Part shown: one piece after another, positions 32,132-41,905 of the stretch
Numbering within the stretch: the first letter of the stretch is position 1
How the letters are laid out: each line of letters begins with the position of its first letter
From: Actinomycetes bacterium
GTDB lineage: Bacteria > Actinomycetota > Actinomycetes > Propionibacteriales > Propionibacteriaceae
Direction: 5' to 3'
Length of the DNA: 44,796 nt
Assembly: GCA_023443125.1 (NCBI GenBank)
Contig: JAEZVO010000038.1
Location: 1 to 44,796 of the forward strand
Position numbers and translations under genes: made by a program
The notes under the pieces: generated by a model
The model's database searches: none
Seen by the model: the letters and a program-made list of their open reading frames with translations, nothing else
What the model was told of the DNA's origin: nothing

Positions 32132-32171
32132 GTGTGAGATCTATTGCGGGTTTCCGCAACAAATCTCACAC
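32132..32171. repeat. 40-bp palindrome, copy 2 (two mismatches)
   Basis: Same orientation as copy 1 and identical at 38 of 40 bases. The two changes lie in the right arm (CAACAAATC against CAATAGATC), giving two mismatches in the stem. It lies 18 bp downstream of the gltX stop and just outside the 5' end of the decayed DUF559-type gene. Confidence 0.9.
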
Positions 32172-32189
32172 TATGAGGGTTGTGGCGCC

Positions 32190-33641
32190 CTACAGCTCGG
32201 CTCGGAGTGCGCGCAGACGGCGGATGGATTCGTCGCGGCCCAGGATTTCCATCGACTCAAACAGCGGCGGCGACACCTTCCTACCCGCGATCGCCACCCG
32301 CAGCGGGCCGAACGCGAACCTCGGCTTGATGCCCATGCCATCGCACAGACGTTCGCGCAGCGCCGCCTGGATCGCGGAGGCTTCCATGGGCACCGATTCC
32401 ATCACCGCGAGCGCCTCGTCGAGCACCTGGGCGGCGTCGTCCTTCAGCGTGGCGCGGGCGTCGTCGGCGATCTGGATGTCGTTCGAGAACAGGTAGTCGA
32501 GCTGCGGTAGCGCACCCGAAAGCGTCACCAAACGTTCCTGGATGATGGGCACGGCCTGGCGCAGCACGTCGAGGCTCATGTGTTCCTCCCACTGCCCGTA
32601 TTCCTTCGCCCAATCGACGATGCGCTGGGTAAGTTCGTCGGCGCTCAGCGAGCGGATGTAGTGGCCGTTCAGCCAATCAAGTTTCTGGAGGTCGAAGATG
32701 GGCCCGACGGTGTGCACCTTGCTCCAGGAGAACTCGGCCACGAACTCGTCGAAGGTCTTCACCTCGGATTCCTCGTCGCCGGCGTAGCCGAGCAGCTGCA
32801 GGAAGTTACGTACCGCCTCCGGCAGGTAGCCCTGCTCCTTGAACCACATGAGCCGCGCGGCAGGGTTTTTGCGCTTCGAGATCTTCGACTTGTCGGTATT
32901 GCGCAGCAGCGGCATGTGCGCGAACTGCGGCACCTCCCAACCAAGCCACTGGTAGAGCAGCACGTGTTTCGGCGTCGACGAAATCCACTCCTCACCACGC
33001 ACGACGGTGTTGATGCCCATCAGGTGATCATCCACGACGACGGCCATGTGGTACGTGGGGAACCCGTCGGTCTTCAAGATCACCTGGTCGTCGGGGCGCG
33101 GCGCCTTCACTTCGCCGCGAATGAGGTCGTCGAAGGTGAGGGGGACGTCGTCGGGAATGAGCATCCGCACCACCGGCGTCTCAGAAAAGCCGGGCAGGGC
33201 GGCGCGTTCTTCCTTCGTCTTGCCGTAACAGAGCCGGTCGTACCCAGTGACCGACTGCTTGCTCTTGGCCTGCTCGTCGCGCATTTCCTTCAGCCGCTCG
33301 GGCGAGCACCAGCAGTAGTAGGCGTGGCCGTCGGCAATGAGCTGCTCGACGTAGGGCCGGTAGGTCTCCAGTCGCTCGGACTGCCGATACGGGGCGAACT
33401 CCCCGCCGACATGCGGGCCCTCGTCGGGCTGCAGCCCAAGCCAAGCGAGCGAATCGTAGATCTGCTGCTCGCTACCTTCGACGAGGCGGGCCTGGTCGGT
33501 GTCTTCGATGCGGAGCACGAACTGGCCCCCGGTTTTCCTCGCCCATGCGAGGTCGAACAGGGCCATGAAGGCGGTGCCGACGTGGGGATCTCCGGTGGGC
33601 GATGGGGCGACGCGGGTGCGGGCAGGCGTGATGCAAGACAT
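32190..33641 (-). CDS. gltX: Glutamyl-tRNA synthetase
   Basis: 483 aa class I synthetase. HVGT-type signature PSPTGDPHVGTAF at 12-24, KISKRKNPA as the KMSKS loop, and a C-terminal anticodon-binding helical region. It charges tRNA-Glu. Whether it also mischarges tRNA-Gln cannot be read off. ATG lies 9 bases after a TAGGCT box. A GlnRS gene lies 3 kb away, so it may be discriminating. Confidence 0.97.
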   Translation of the reverse strand: MSCITPARTRVAPSPTGDPHVGTAFMALFDLAWARKTGGQFVLRIEDTDQARLVEGSEQQIYDSLAWLGLQPDEGPHVGGEFAPYRQSERLETYRPYVEQLIADGHAYYCWCSPERLKEMRDEQAKSKQSVTGYDRLCYGKTKEERAALPGFSETPVVRMLIPDDVPLTFDDLIRGEVKAPRPDDQVILKTDGFPTYHMAVVVDDHLMGINTVVRGEEWISSTPKHVLLYQWLGWEVPQFAHMPLLRNTDKSKISKRKNPAARLMWFKEQGYLPEAVRNFLQLLGYAGDEESEVKTFDEFVAEFSWSKVHTVGPIFDLQKLDWLNGHYIRSLSADELTQRIVDWAKEYGQWEEHMSLDVLRQAVPIIQERLVTLSGALPQLDYLFSNDIQIADDARATLKDDAAQVLDEALAVMESVPMEASAIQAALRERLCDGMGIKPRFAFGPLRVAIAGRKVSPPLFESMEILGRDESIRRLRALRAEL

Positions 33642-33650
33642 AGTGCGCCC

Positions 33651-33656
33651 AGCCTA
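33651..33656 (-). promoter_or_regulatory. -10 box TAGGCT for gltX
   Basis: On the - strand TAGGCT is followed by nine bases and the ATG at 33641, leaving at most a two- or three-base leader. Confidence 0.45.
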
Positions 33657-33699
33657 CCCTCGCTGGCGTGACAGGCGCACGCCACGTGGAAGCGATCTC

Positions 33700-34575
33700 T
33701 CAGTAGGCGCCAGCCGCCCGTTGAAGATGATCGCGGAGAACCGGCAACACCACCTGCGGTGCTTCCTCCACCAGAAAGTGCCCGGCGGTGACTTCTTGCC
33801 CCGAGGCATGTGGGAACCACCGCTGCCACCGTGACACGGGATCGAGGTGCTTCCCGACGACCCCTCTCGATCCCCACATCACCAGGCACGGTTGCGGCAG
33901 CATGCGCCCGAGATCCGCCTGATCATGATCGAGATCTGTGGTCGCAGCAGCCAGATAATCACCGCACCAGGCATCGATCACCGTGGGCCGGACCGCCGCT
34001 TCCGCGTATTCCTGCATGGCCAAAGGCGCGACGAAGTCGATCGGACCTGCGGAGAGCCCCTGCATCGACGCAGAAAAGAACTCCATGGGCCGAGCCCCGA
34101 CGAGTATCCGCGGCAGATCAGTGGCCTGCCCGAGGAAGGACCAATGGTAGTAGCGACGCGCGAGCCACCCATCCATCGAATCCCACACATCCAGTGTGGG
34201 GAGAATGTCGAGCAACGTCACCGATCGGAGACGCGACGTGTGGTCGAGCGCCATCCGATGCGTCACCCGTGCTCCACGATCATGCCCGACCACGTCGAAA
34301 CGTTCGTGCCCAAGTTGCGTCATCACCTCAGCCATGTCGTTGCCCATGGCGCGGAACGTGAAGTCATGGTCGTGCGCCAATGAGCGCCCATAGCCACGCA
34401 GATCCGAGGCAACGACGGTGTACGTGCCCGCCAGTTCCTCAGCCACTCGATGCCACATCGCTGACGTCTGCGGGAAACCATGCAGCAGAAGCACCGGGTC
34501 GCCTCTCCCGCCTACACGGCAATGGATCTCGGCACCGGAGACCGAGAGCATGCGTTCCTCGAACCCAGCAAACAC
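33700..34575 (-). CDS. Alpha/beta hydrolase, haloacetate dehalogenase-like
   Basis: 291 aa. HGFPQT (oxyanion region), SDLRGYGRS, the nucleophile elbow VGHDRGAR with Asp in place of Ser, LLDILPT, and GHFLVEEAP with the general-base His. The Asp nucleophile marks the haloalkane dehalogenase/epoxide hydrolase branch. YHWSFLGQ and CGDYLAAATTDLDHD match the His-Trp and Tyr halide pocket of fluoroacetate dehalogenases (known). Substrate here is unproven. GTG start with AGGAGG 6 bases upstream; TATGAT about 80 bp upstream is a possible -10. Confidence 0.78.
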   Translation of the reverse strand: MFAGFEERMLSVSGAEIHCRVGGRGDPVLLLHGFPQTSAMWHRVAEELAGTYTVVASDLRGYGRSLAHDHDFTFRAMGNDMAEVMTQLGHERFDVVGHDRGARVTHRMALDHTSRLRSVTLLDILPTLDVWDSMDGWLARRYYHWSFLGQATDLPRILVGARPMEFFSASMQGLSAGPIDFVAPLAMQEYAEAAVRPTVIDAWCGDYLAAATTDLDHDQADLGRMLPQPCLVMWGSRGVVGKHLDPVSRWQRWFPHASGQEVTAGHFLVEEAPQVVLPVLRDHLQRAAGAY

Positions 34576-34658
34576 TTGGACCTCCTACATCTCTGCTCGA
34601 TGGTTGCCACGGTTGGTGCCCACCAGTATTCCCCCAGCCGCCGAGGGTTAGTGACCAG

Positions 34659-34664
34659 ATCATA
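34659..34664 (-). promoter_or_regulatory. Candidate -10 box TATGAT for the hydrolase
   Basis: TATGAT on the - strand in the glsA-hydrolase gap (34576-34747), about 84 bp before the start; -35 is weak. Confidence 0.35.
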
Positions 34665-34747
34665 CAACGCGACAGCCCGTGAGACTGGGACGCAGGCGCC
34701 ATCGCAGTTGAGGTTGCGGCCACGCTCCGCGGCCGGATGCGCATTCC

Positions 34748-36013
34748 TCACTGTTCGTCGGCGATCTCACTCACCACGTCGACCTCCAGCCCGGCGTCGT
34801 GGGGGTCACGCAGCAGACCGGCCGGGTCGACGAGCACCAGCCGCCGCTCCCCCGCTCCGCCGAGCTGCTCCATCGCATCAAGCAACATGCGTCGACCGAT
34901 CGGGTTGATGTGCGTGACATCGCTCAAATCGACGACGACGGTGTCCTCGTCGGGGATATCGGCAAGCTCGCGCAGGAGGCGCTCCACCGAGCCAAAGTAC
35001 AGCGCGCCGCGCAGTCGCAGGTGGCGGGCCACACCGTCGCGCAGCTCCACTTCGCGGCTCGACTCCAGCAGGCGCACCCTCGCCTCCTGCACCTCCATGA
35101 GATGCAAGTTGAGGTCGCGCGAGAGATGCCCGAACACGCGCACGCCCCGCACGCTGTGCCCGTGGCTGTCCACCTTCGGGGAGAAAGCCGCCAGGCCCGC
35201 CTGACCAGGCAGCGCGCCGAGGATGCCGCCTGACACCCCGGATTTCGCGGGGATGCCCACGGTGGTCATCCAGTCGCCGGCAGCGTCGTACATGCCGCAG
35301 GTCATCATCACCGACAGCACGTACCGGCACACCCAAGGCGGCACCACCTGTTCGCCCGTGACAGGGTTGCGCCCGCCCATCGCCAGGGTGACGGCCATCG
35401 TCGCAAGGTCCTTCGTCGTCACTTTGGTGGCGCACTGCCGCGTGTACTCGCCGACGATGTCGCGCGGGTCCTGCTCGATCACCCCGACGTTGCGCAGCAT
35501 GTTGGCGATCGCGCGGTTGCGAAACGACGTCGCAAACTCCGACGTGTAGACGTCCTCGTCGACGCTCAGCGGCCGCCCCGCGAACCGCGACAGGCCGTCG
35601 ACGATCATGTCGGTGCGCTCACGCAGCGGCGCCTGCGGACCACCGATCATGGCATGTACGGCCATGGCGCCCGCGTTGATCATCGGGTTCTGTGGGCGAC
35701 CGTCTTCGCGCAGTGAGAGATCGTTGAACGCGTCCCCCGATGGCTCCACCCCCACCTGCTGCAGGGTTGCTTCGAGTCCTCGTTCGTGTAGCGCAAGGGC
35801 GTACACAAAGGGTTTCGACATCGACTGAATGGTGAACTCGACGTCGGCATCTCCAGCGCCATACACCGTGCCATCGCCCATACACACCGCGACGGCGAGT
35901 GGGTTCGGGTCGACGTTGCCTAGCTCGGGGATGTAATCGGCCAGGGCACCCTCGTCGTTACGCTCGCAGGCCTGGAGCACTTCTCGAAGATATTGAGGTA
36001 CCTGGGTGCGCAT
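34748..36013 (-). CDS. glsA: Glutaminase with C-terminal STAS domain
   Basis: 421 aa. Residues 1-300 are a glutaminase A domain of the serine-beta-lactamase-like fold: S-x-x-K in FTIQSMSKPF, NPMINAGAM, EYTRQCAT and SGVSGGILGALPG are all present. It releases ammonia from glutamine. Residues about 315-421 are a STAS-like fold (HLMEVQEARVRLL then VVVDLSDVTHINPIG). This glutaminase-STAS fusion is known in bacteria. I start at the ATG six bases after TAGCCT, since no ribosome site is seen; a GTG two codons earlier is possible. Divergent from the DUF4112 gene. Confidence 0.93.
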   Translation of the reverse strand: MRTQVPQYLREVLQACERNDEGALADYIPELGNVDPNPLAVAVCMGDGTVYGAGDADVEFTIQSMSKPFVYALALHERGLEATLQQVGVEPSGDAFNDLSLREDGRPQNPMINAGAMAVHAMIGGPQAPLRERTDMIVDGLSRFAGRPLSVDEDVYTSEFATSFRNRAIANMLRNVGVIEQDPRDIVGEYTRQCATKVTTKDLATMAVTLAMGGRNPVTGEQVVPPWVCRYVLSVMMTCGMYDAAGDWMTTVGIPAKSGVSGGILGALPGQAGLAAFSPKVDSHGHSVRGVRVFGHLSRDLNLHLMEVQEARVRLLESSREVELRDGVARHLRLRGALYFGSVERLLRELADIPDEDTVVVDLSDVTHINPIGRRMLLDAMEQLGGAGERRLVLVDPAGLLRDPHDAGLEVDVVSEIADEQ

Positions 36014-36019
36014 GTGCAC

Positions 36020-36025
36020 AGGCTA
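36020..36025 (-). promoter_or_regulatory. -10 box TAGCCT for leaderless glsA
   Basis: TAGCCT then six bases (GTGCAC) then ATG 36013, on the - strand. Confidence 0.5.
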
Positions 36026-36056
36026 ACTGTGATAGCTACTTCGACGCACTTCCGGC

Positions 36057-36578
36057 ATGCTTAGATTCATGGACGACGCCACACGCGCAGCACGCGACGA
36101 GATTCGGCAGGAGCCTCCTTCGACGCCGGCGAAGGCGACGCGCTTTCTCACCCACATCCTCGACGACGTGGCCACGATTCCGGGCACCAACATTCGGGTC
36201 GGGCTTGACCCGGTGTTGAGCCTCATCCCCGGCGTGGGCAGCAGCGTCGGCGCCGTGTTGGCGACGTCGGTCATCATCGACGCGATCCGGCTGCGTGCAC
36301 CTCTGCCGGTGCTGGCCCGGATGGGCGCGAATTACCTCATTGACTGGCTGATCGGGCTTATCCCAATCGTCGGTGCACTCGGCGACGTTGCGTACCGCTC
36401 GAACCGCCGCAACCTTCGGCTTCTGAACCGCACCATCGCCGACCGGGAGCAAGTGCGTAAGGCGAGCGTGAAGTACTGGATCGCCGCCGCGGGCATTCTC
36501 GTCGGCGTAGTCGTCGTGGCTCTCGTGCTGGGCATTTGGCTGCTGGTCTGGCTGTGGAACGCCCTCGCTGCGGCGTAG
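36057..36578 (+). CDS. DUF4112 membrane protein
   Basis: 173 aa. The DUF4112 signature is clear: TNIRVGLDPVLSLIPGVGSSVGAVL, then IDWLIGLIPIVGALGDVAYRSNRRNLRLL. A C-terminal transmembrane helix (about 137-168) ends the protein, with two further hydrophobic hairpins in the core. Function is unknown. Start is uncertain: ATG at 36057 or 36069, neither with a ribosome site. Divergent from glsA by 43 bp. Confidence 0.82.
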   Translation: MLRFMDDATRAARDEIRQEPPSTPAKATRFLTHILDDVATIPGTNIRVGLDPVLSLIPGVGSSVGAVLATSVIIDAIRLRAPLPVLARMGANYLIDWLIGLIPIVGALGDVAYRSNRRNLRLLNRTIADREQVRKASVKYWIAAAGILVGVVVVALVLGIWLLVWLWNALAAA

Positions 36579-36594
36579 CCCTGGTGGTAGTCGA

Positions 36595-36600
36595 TATGCT
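36595..36600 (+). promoter_or_regulatory. -10 box TATGCT for leaderless glnS
   Basis: TATGCT is followed by seven bases (CTAGAGC) and the ATG at 36608. Confidence 0.6.
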
Positions 36601-36607
36601 CTAGAGC

Positions 36608-38287
36608 ATGACTGCGCAGCCCTCGAACTACCTATACGAAGCCATCAAGGCTGACACCGAATCCGGTCGATACGGACACCGTGTTCAGACCCGGTTCCCA
36701 CCCGAGCCCAACGGATATCTCCACATCGGCCACGCGAAAGCTATTGTCGCTGACTTCAGCGTCGCCGAAGACTTCGATGGCATCTGCATGCTGCGCCTGG
36801 ACGACACCAATCCCGAGGCCGAAAACCCCGAGTTCGTGCAGTCCATCATCGACGACATCCGCTGGCTGGGCTACGAGCCTGCGGAGGTACGGTTCGCGTC
36901 GGAGTACTTCCAGCAGCTGTACGAGTGGGCCGAGCAGCTCATCGAGAAGGGGCTGGCCTACGTCGACGACCAAAATGCCGAAGAAATCTCCGCCACGCGG
37001 GGCTCATTCACCGAGCCCGGGACTCCGTCGCCGTACCGCGACCGCAGCCCGGAGGAGAACCTCGACCTGTTCCGCCGTATGCGCGCTGGCGAGTTTGCCG
37101 ACGGCGAGAAAACGCTGCGCGCCAAGATCGACATGGCGCACGAGAACATGCAGATGCGCGACCCGCTGATGTATCGCATCCGCAAGGTCGAACACCATCA
37201 AACCGGCTGGGATTGGCCCATCTACCCGACGTACGACTGGGCGCACGGGCAGTCTGACGCGATTGAGGGCGTCACGCACTCGATGTGTTCGCTCGAGTTC
37301 GAATCACACCGCCCACTCTACGACTGGTTCCTGAAGGCGCTCGAACTCGAACAGCCCCCCCGCCAGATCGAGTTCGCTCGTCTCGAGCTCACGCACACGG
37401 TGACGAGCAAACGTCGACTCCTCAAACTGGTGCAAGAAGGTGTGGTCGACGGCTGGGACGACCCGCGCATGCCCACCATCCGTGGGCTACGTCGACGTGG
37501 CTACCCCGCCGCTGCGTTGCGCGAGTTCTGCAAGGCAGTGGGCATCACGCGCGTGCAGTCTCGCAAGGCCATCGAGGAGCTGGAGAGCTACGTGCGCCAA
37601 GAACTGAACCGCACAGCGCAGCGCCGTATGGCCGTGCTCCGCCCGCTGAAGCTCACCATCACCGACTGGCCAACCGACGAGGGCGGCGAGCCCGTCGTCG
37701 AGTGGTTCGAGGTCATGAACAACCCGGAGAATCCAGACGACGGCACCCGCAAGGTGCCATTCACCGGCGAACTGTGGATCGAGCAGGACGACTTCCGGGA
37801 AGTGCCGCCGCCGAAGTACTTCCGCCTCTCCCCCGGCAAGGAAGTGCGGCTGCGCGGGGCATTCCTCGTCACGGCTACCGACGTCGTCAAAGACGAGGAT
37901 GGCAACGTCGTCGAAGTGCTGTGTACGCACGATCCCGAGTCGCGCGGCGGCACCGCGCCCGACGGCCGCAAGGTGAAGTCGACGATGCACTGGGTTTCGC
38001 GACGACACTCCGTCGACATCCAGGCGGCGCTCTACGAACGGCTGTTCACCGCCGAGGCTCCCGGAGCGGCCACAGGCGAGGCCCTCGACGATCTCAACCC
38101 CAATTCACGTGAGTTGCTCGAGCAGTGCAAGGGTGAGCCAGCGCTGGCAGACGCTGATCCTGGCCAGGTGCTGCAGTTTGAGCGCATCGGATACTTCGCT
38201 GTCGACCCGGAACAGCCCACGCTGTTCCACCGCACCGTCGGGCTTCGCGACGAGTGGGCAGCGCTGCAAAAGCGCGCCAACAAGTAA
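36608..38287 (+). CDS. glnS: Glutaminyl-tRNA synthetase
   Basis: 559 aa class I synthetase with the GlnRS signature RFPPEPNGYLHIGHAKAI, the second motif LRLDDTNPEAE, TVTSKRRLLKLV as the KMSKS-like loop, and the two beta-barrel anticodon domain (EVRLRGAFLVTATDVVKDE). It charges tRNA-Gln directly. Most actinobacteria lack GlnRS and use GatCAB amidation (known), so this gene suggests transfer or a retained lineage-specific trait. The codon use looks like its neighbours. Likely leaderless. 15 bp precede the MscS-type gene, so they may form an operon. Confidence 0.95.
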   Translation: MTAQPSNYLYEAIKADTESGRYGHRVQTRFPPEPNGYLHIGHAKAIVADFSVAEDFDGICMLRLDDTNPEAENPEFVQSIIDDIRWLGYEPAEVRFASEYFQQLYEWAEQLIEKGLAYVDDQNAEEISATRGSFTEPGTPSPYRDRSPEENLDLFRRMRAGEFADGEKTLRAKIDMAHENMQMRDPLMYRIRKVEHHQTGWDWPIYPTYDWAHGQSDAIEGVTHSMCSLEFESHRPLYDWFLKALELEQPPRQIEFARLELTHTVTSKRRLLKLVQEGVVDGWDDPRMPTIRGLRRRGYPAAALREFCKAVGITRVQSRKAIEELESYVRQELNRTAQRRMAVLRPLKLTITDWPTDEGGEPVVEWFEVMNNPENPDDGTRKVPFTGELWIEQDDFREVPPPKYFRLSPGKEVRLRGAFLVTATDVVKDEDGNVVEVLCTHDPESRGGTAPDGRKVKSTMHWVSRRHSVDIQAALYERLFTAEAPGAATGEALDDLNPNSRELLEQCKGEPALADADPGQVLQFERIGYFAVDPEQPTLFHRTVGLRDEWAALQKRANK

Positions 38288-38302
38288 CGAGGAGGAGGCG
38301 GA

Positions 38303-39904
38303 ATGCCCACTGACGACACCACCGCCGAAGTAGCCCTCGACGTACTCTCCGTCGTCGCGCACGGGGCCTTCGGGTTCCTGGCCGGCGCTGTGCTGGCACT
38401 CCTCGTAGGCGCCTTCGCGCGCATCTTCATCCGACGGCGCCAGCACCTGAAGCCGTTCAGTAAACGCCTGAGAACCCCGATGCGCATTCTCATCATTATC
38501 ATCGGCACCGGCGTCGGCGTGCTGATCGCGCTCGGGTGGCCTGCACGCGCGCCCAACGTGGAGTGGGCGCCCATGTTCCTCCACGTGTGGACGATCTTGC
38601 TGATCCTCTCAGGTGCGTACCTACTCACAGGGCTCATCAGCGCTATCGCGGATTTCCTGCTGCTCGCACACGCCGACGCGCAGGAGACAGTGCACTCGCG
38701 CAGGCTTCGCACCCAGACGCAGGTGATCTCCCGCGTCGGCGTCGCAGTGGTCTGGGTGCTGGCTATCTCCGGTGTCCTTCTCACCTTCGAACAGTTCCGA
38801 GCCATCGGCGCGTCCATGTTGGCCTCCGCTGGTCTGCTCTCCATCGTCGCCGGTCTCGCAGCCCAATCATCGCTCGCCAACGTGTTTGCAGGTGTGCAGC
38901 TCGCATTCACCGACGCGTTGCGCATGGGCGACATCGTGATCGTCGACGAGCACTGGGGCACCATCGAAGAAATCACCCTCACCTACGTGGTGGTGGCGAG
39001 CTGGGATGGGCGACGGTGGATCGTGCCGTCCACAGTGTTCATCTCGAAGACCTTCGAGAACTGGACGCGCAGTAGTCCCAAGCTGCTGGGCACCGTCGAA
39101 TTCGACCTGGACTGGCTGGTGCCGGTCGAGGCGGCACGCGTCGAGCTACAACGCATCGTGCGGCGCTCTGATCTGTGGGACGGGCGGACGGTCAGCATGC
39201 AGGTGACGGAGGCCACCGGGGGGTATGTGAAGGTGCGCGCGACGGTATCCGCCGCCACCTCGGGTGATCTGTGGGACCTGCGCTGCTACGTGCGCGAGGA
39301 ACTCATTACCTGGTTGCAGCAGCGCGCCGTCTACGCGCTCCCCCGTACCCGGCTGGAGCCGGACGTCACGCCCGCGCCATCGTCGGAGGAGCGTAAACAG
39401 TTTGTGGCGGAGACGAAGGCCGCGTGGGATGACGAGCGCTCAGATGACACGACGGAGGAGATCCCCGTCGCGAATCTCTTCGACGACGATCCGTCATTGA
39501 GCGACAGCTTCGACGCCCGTCGGCGCACCTGGTTTAAGGCCCTGCGTGATCGCCACGCCACTCCGAGCGGCAAGAAGTCTGGCGATCGTCAACGCCCGCA
39601 GCTCGACGCGTTGATCTCGTCAGTGCTGAGGCCATCAGATGCGGTAGGTCCCGAGGAGCCGACGACACCCGACGACGGTCCTAGCACCGCTGAAATGCCG
39701 AGCGTCGAGGTGACCGATGGGCGCGGCGACTCGCTCAGCATCACGGCACGCGTGTTTTCCGGGACGCCCGAGGCAGAAGAGCGCAACCGCCAGTACGCCG
39801 GCCCGTCGAAGGAAGAGTTAGAAGAGCGTGAAGCCCGACGCAAGGAGCGGGAAGGACAGGAGCGCGACGAGCTGCCGAAGTCGAGCGATGGAGAGGACGC
39901 GTAA
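38303..39904 (+). CDS. MscS-family mechanosensitive ion channel with long C-terminal tail
   Basis: 533 aa. About five hydrophobic segments (12-42, 60-78, 90-115, 145-163, then the pore helix at about 170-205: ASMLASAGLLSIVAGLAAQSS) and the MscS beta domain (LRMGDIVIVDEHWGTIEEIT). The last 150 residues are hydrophilic, acidic and low complexity, probably cytoplasmic. These channels release solutes on hypoosmotic shock. GAGGAGG lies 7 bases before the ATG. The 39983-40013 terminator follows. Confidence 0.88.
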   Translation: MPTDDTTAEVALDVLSVVAHGAFGFLAGAVLALLVGAFARIFIRRRQHLKPFSKRLRTPMRILIIIIGTGVGVLIALGWPARAPNVEWAPMFLHVWTILLILSGAYLLTGLISAIADFLLLAHADAQETVHSRRLRTQTQVISRVGVAVVWVLAISGVLLTFEQFRAIGASMLASAGLLSIVAGLAAQSSLANVFAGVQLAFTDALRMGDIVIVDEHWGTIEEITLTYVVVASWDGRRWIVPSTVFISKTFENWTRSSPKLLGTVEFDLDWLVPVEAARVELQRIVRRSDLWDGRTVSMQVTEATGGYVKVRATVSAATSGDLWDLRCYVREELITWLQQRAVYALPRTRLEPDVTPAPSSEERKQFVAETKAAWDDERSDDTTEEIPVANLFDDDPSLSDSFDARRRTWFKALRDRHATPSGKKSGDRQRPQLDALISSVLRPSDAVGPEEPTTPDDGPSTAEMPSVEVTDGRGDSLSITARVFSGTPEAEERNRQYAGPSKEELEEREARRKEREGQERDELPKSSDGEDA

Positions 39905-39982
39905 GCTCAACGAGTAACGGTGCGGCTAATCCCCAAAGCTCGATACCCGAACGGGCACGACGCGCACGCACGCATAGACGAA

Positions 39983-40013
39983 GCGGCCCCCACCAGCATT
40001 TGGTGGGGGCCGC
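39983..40013. terminator. Bidirectional terminator between mscS-like gene and tuf
   Basis: A perfect 13-bp stem GCGGCCCCCACCA / TGGTGGGGGCCGC with a 5-nt loop lies between convergent genes. No long U-tract either way. Confidence 0.85.
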
Positions 40014-40034
40014 CTCGTATCGCGTCAGGCTAGA

Positions 40035-41234
<1,200 letters not shown>

Positions 41235-41317
41235 TTGGGCTCCTTCTCAGTGACGCTACGCACCCTGCGCAGCGCTTGGATTTTGGGCCCCCTGAAATTG
41301 CCGCAGGGGACTTGATT

Positions 41318-41346
41318 ATTCTTGTGCAGCCTCAGCTGATAGTCAA
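41318..41346 (-). promoter_or_regulatory. Candidate tuf promoter TTGACT-N17-AAGAAT
   Basis: On the - strand the -35 box TTGACT and -10 box AAGAAT are 17 bases apart, giving a leader of about 80 bases. A TAGACT box lies about 40 bases further upstream and may be a second start. The 41235-41418 gap holds no gene. Confidence 0.5.
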
Positions 41347-41418
41347 ACCAGCCGAGACACGCTGATAGAAGAGTCTAGCGAACCTCGCCACTGCGCAAAA
41401 CATGAACTGCGTTCACGT

Positions 41419-41865
41419 CTAGTGTGACGCCCGCACCATGGTTTGGTGCGGGATGCCCGCCTCGTCGTACGGCTCCCCCACGGGCTGGAACCCGAAGCCC
41501 TCGTAGAGACTCATGATGTAGCTCTGCGAGTGCAACACGATGGGTTGGTCGCCCCAGCGTTCGACAACAGCCGCGACGAGGCGTTTTGCCAGGCCAGCCC
41601 CCCGCCGGTCAGCGCGCACCGCCATGCGGCCGAGGGCGATCGTCGCTCCTGCTTCGGGCCGCGGCAGCTGGTAACAGCGAACGTATGCAGCCACGCCCCG
41701 TTCGTCGGGAATCCAAAGGTGGTGGGTGCCGTCGGCGCGGTCGACGCCGTCGAAATCCTGATCGGTTACCCGCTGTTCGACGTAAAACACCGCGCAGCGC
41801 AACGTAGAAATCTCGTAGAACTCGTCCTTCGTGAGCTCGTCCCAGGTTTTGATTCGTAGGGTCAT
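41419..41865 (-). CDS. GNAT-family acetyltransferase, ElaA-like
   Basis: 148 aa from the ATG of MTLRIKTWDEL; the open frame upstream is not coding in character. LRCAVFYVEQRVTDQDFDG, then LGRMAVRADRRGAGLAKRLV (acetyl-CoA-binding loop) and a C-terminal YIMSLYEGFGFQPVGE match the ElaA branch of GNAT N-acetyltransferases, whose substrate is unknown. It stands between tuf and the small membrane gene, on the same strand. A TAAGCT box 8 bases before the ATG suggests a leaderless transcript. Confidence 0.83.
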   Translation of the reverse strand: MTLRIKTWDELTKDEFYEISTLRCAVFYVEQRVTDQDFDGVDRADGTHHLWIPDERGVAAYVRCYQLPRPEAGATIALGRMAVRADRRGAGLAKRLVAAVVERWGDQPIVLHSQSYIMSLYEGFGFQPVGEPYDEAGIPHQTMVRASH

Positions 41866-41873
41866 GGAGGTCG

Positions 41874-41879
41874 AGCTTA
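41874..41879 (-). promoter_or_regulatory. -10 box TAAGCT for the acetyltransferase gene
   Basis: TAAGCT, eight bases and the ATG at 41865, on the - strand; no ribosome-binding site. Confidence 0.4.
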
Positions 41880-41905
41880 GCGACCGAGCAGCGGCAGTCC
41901 GGGGC

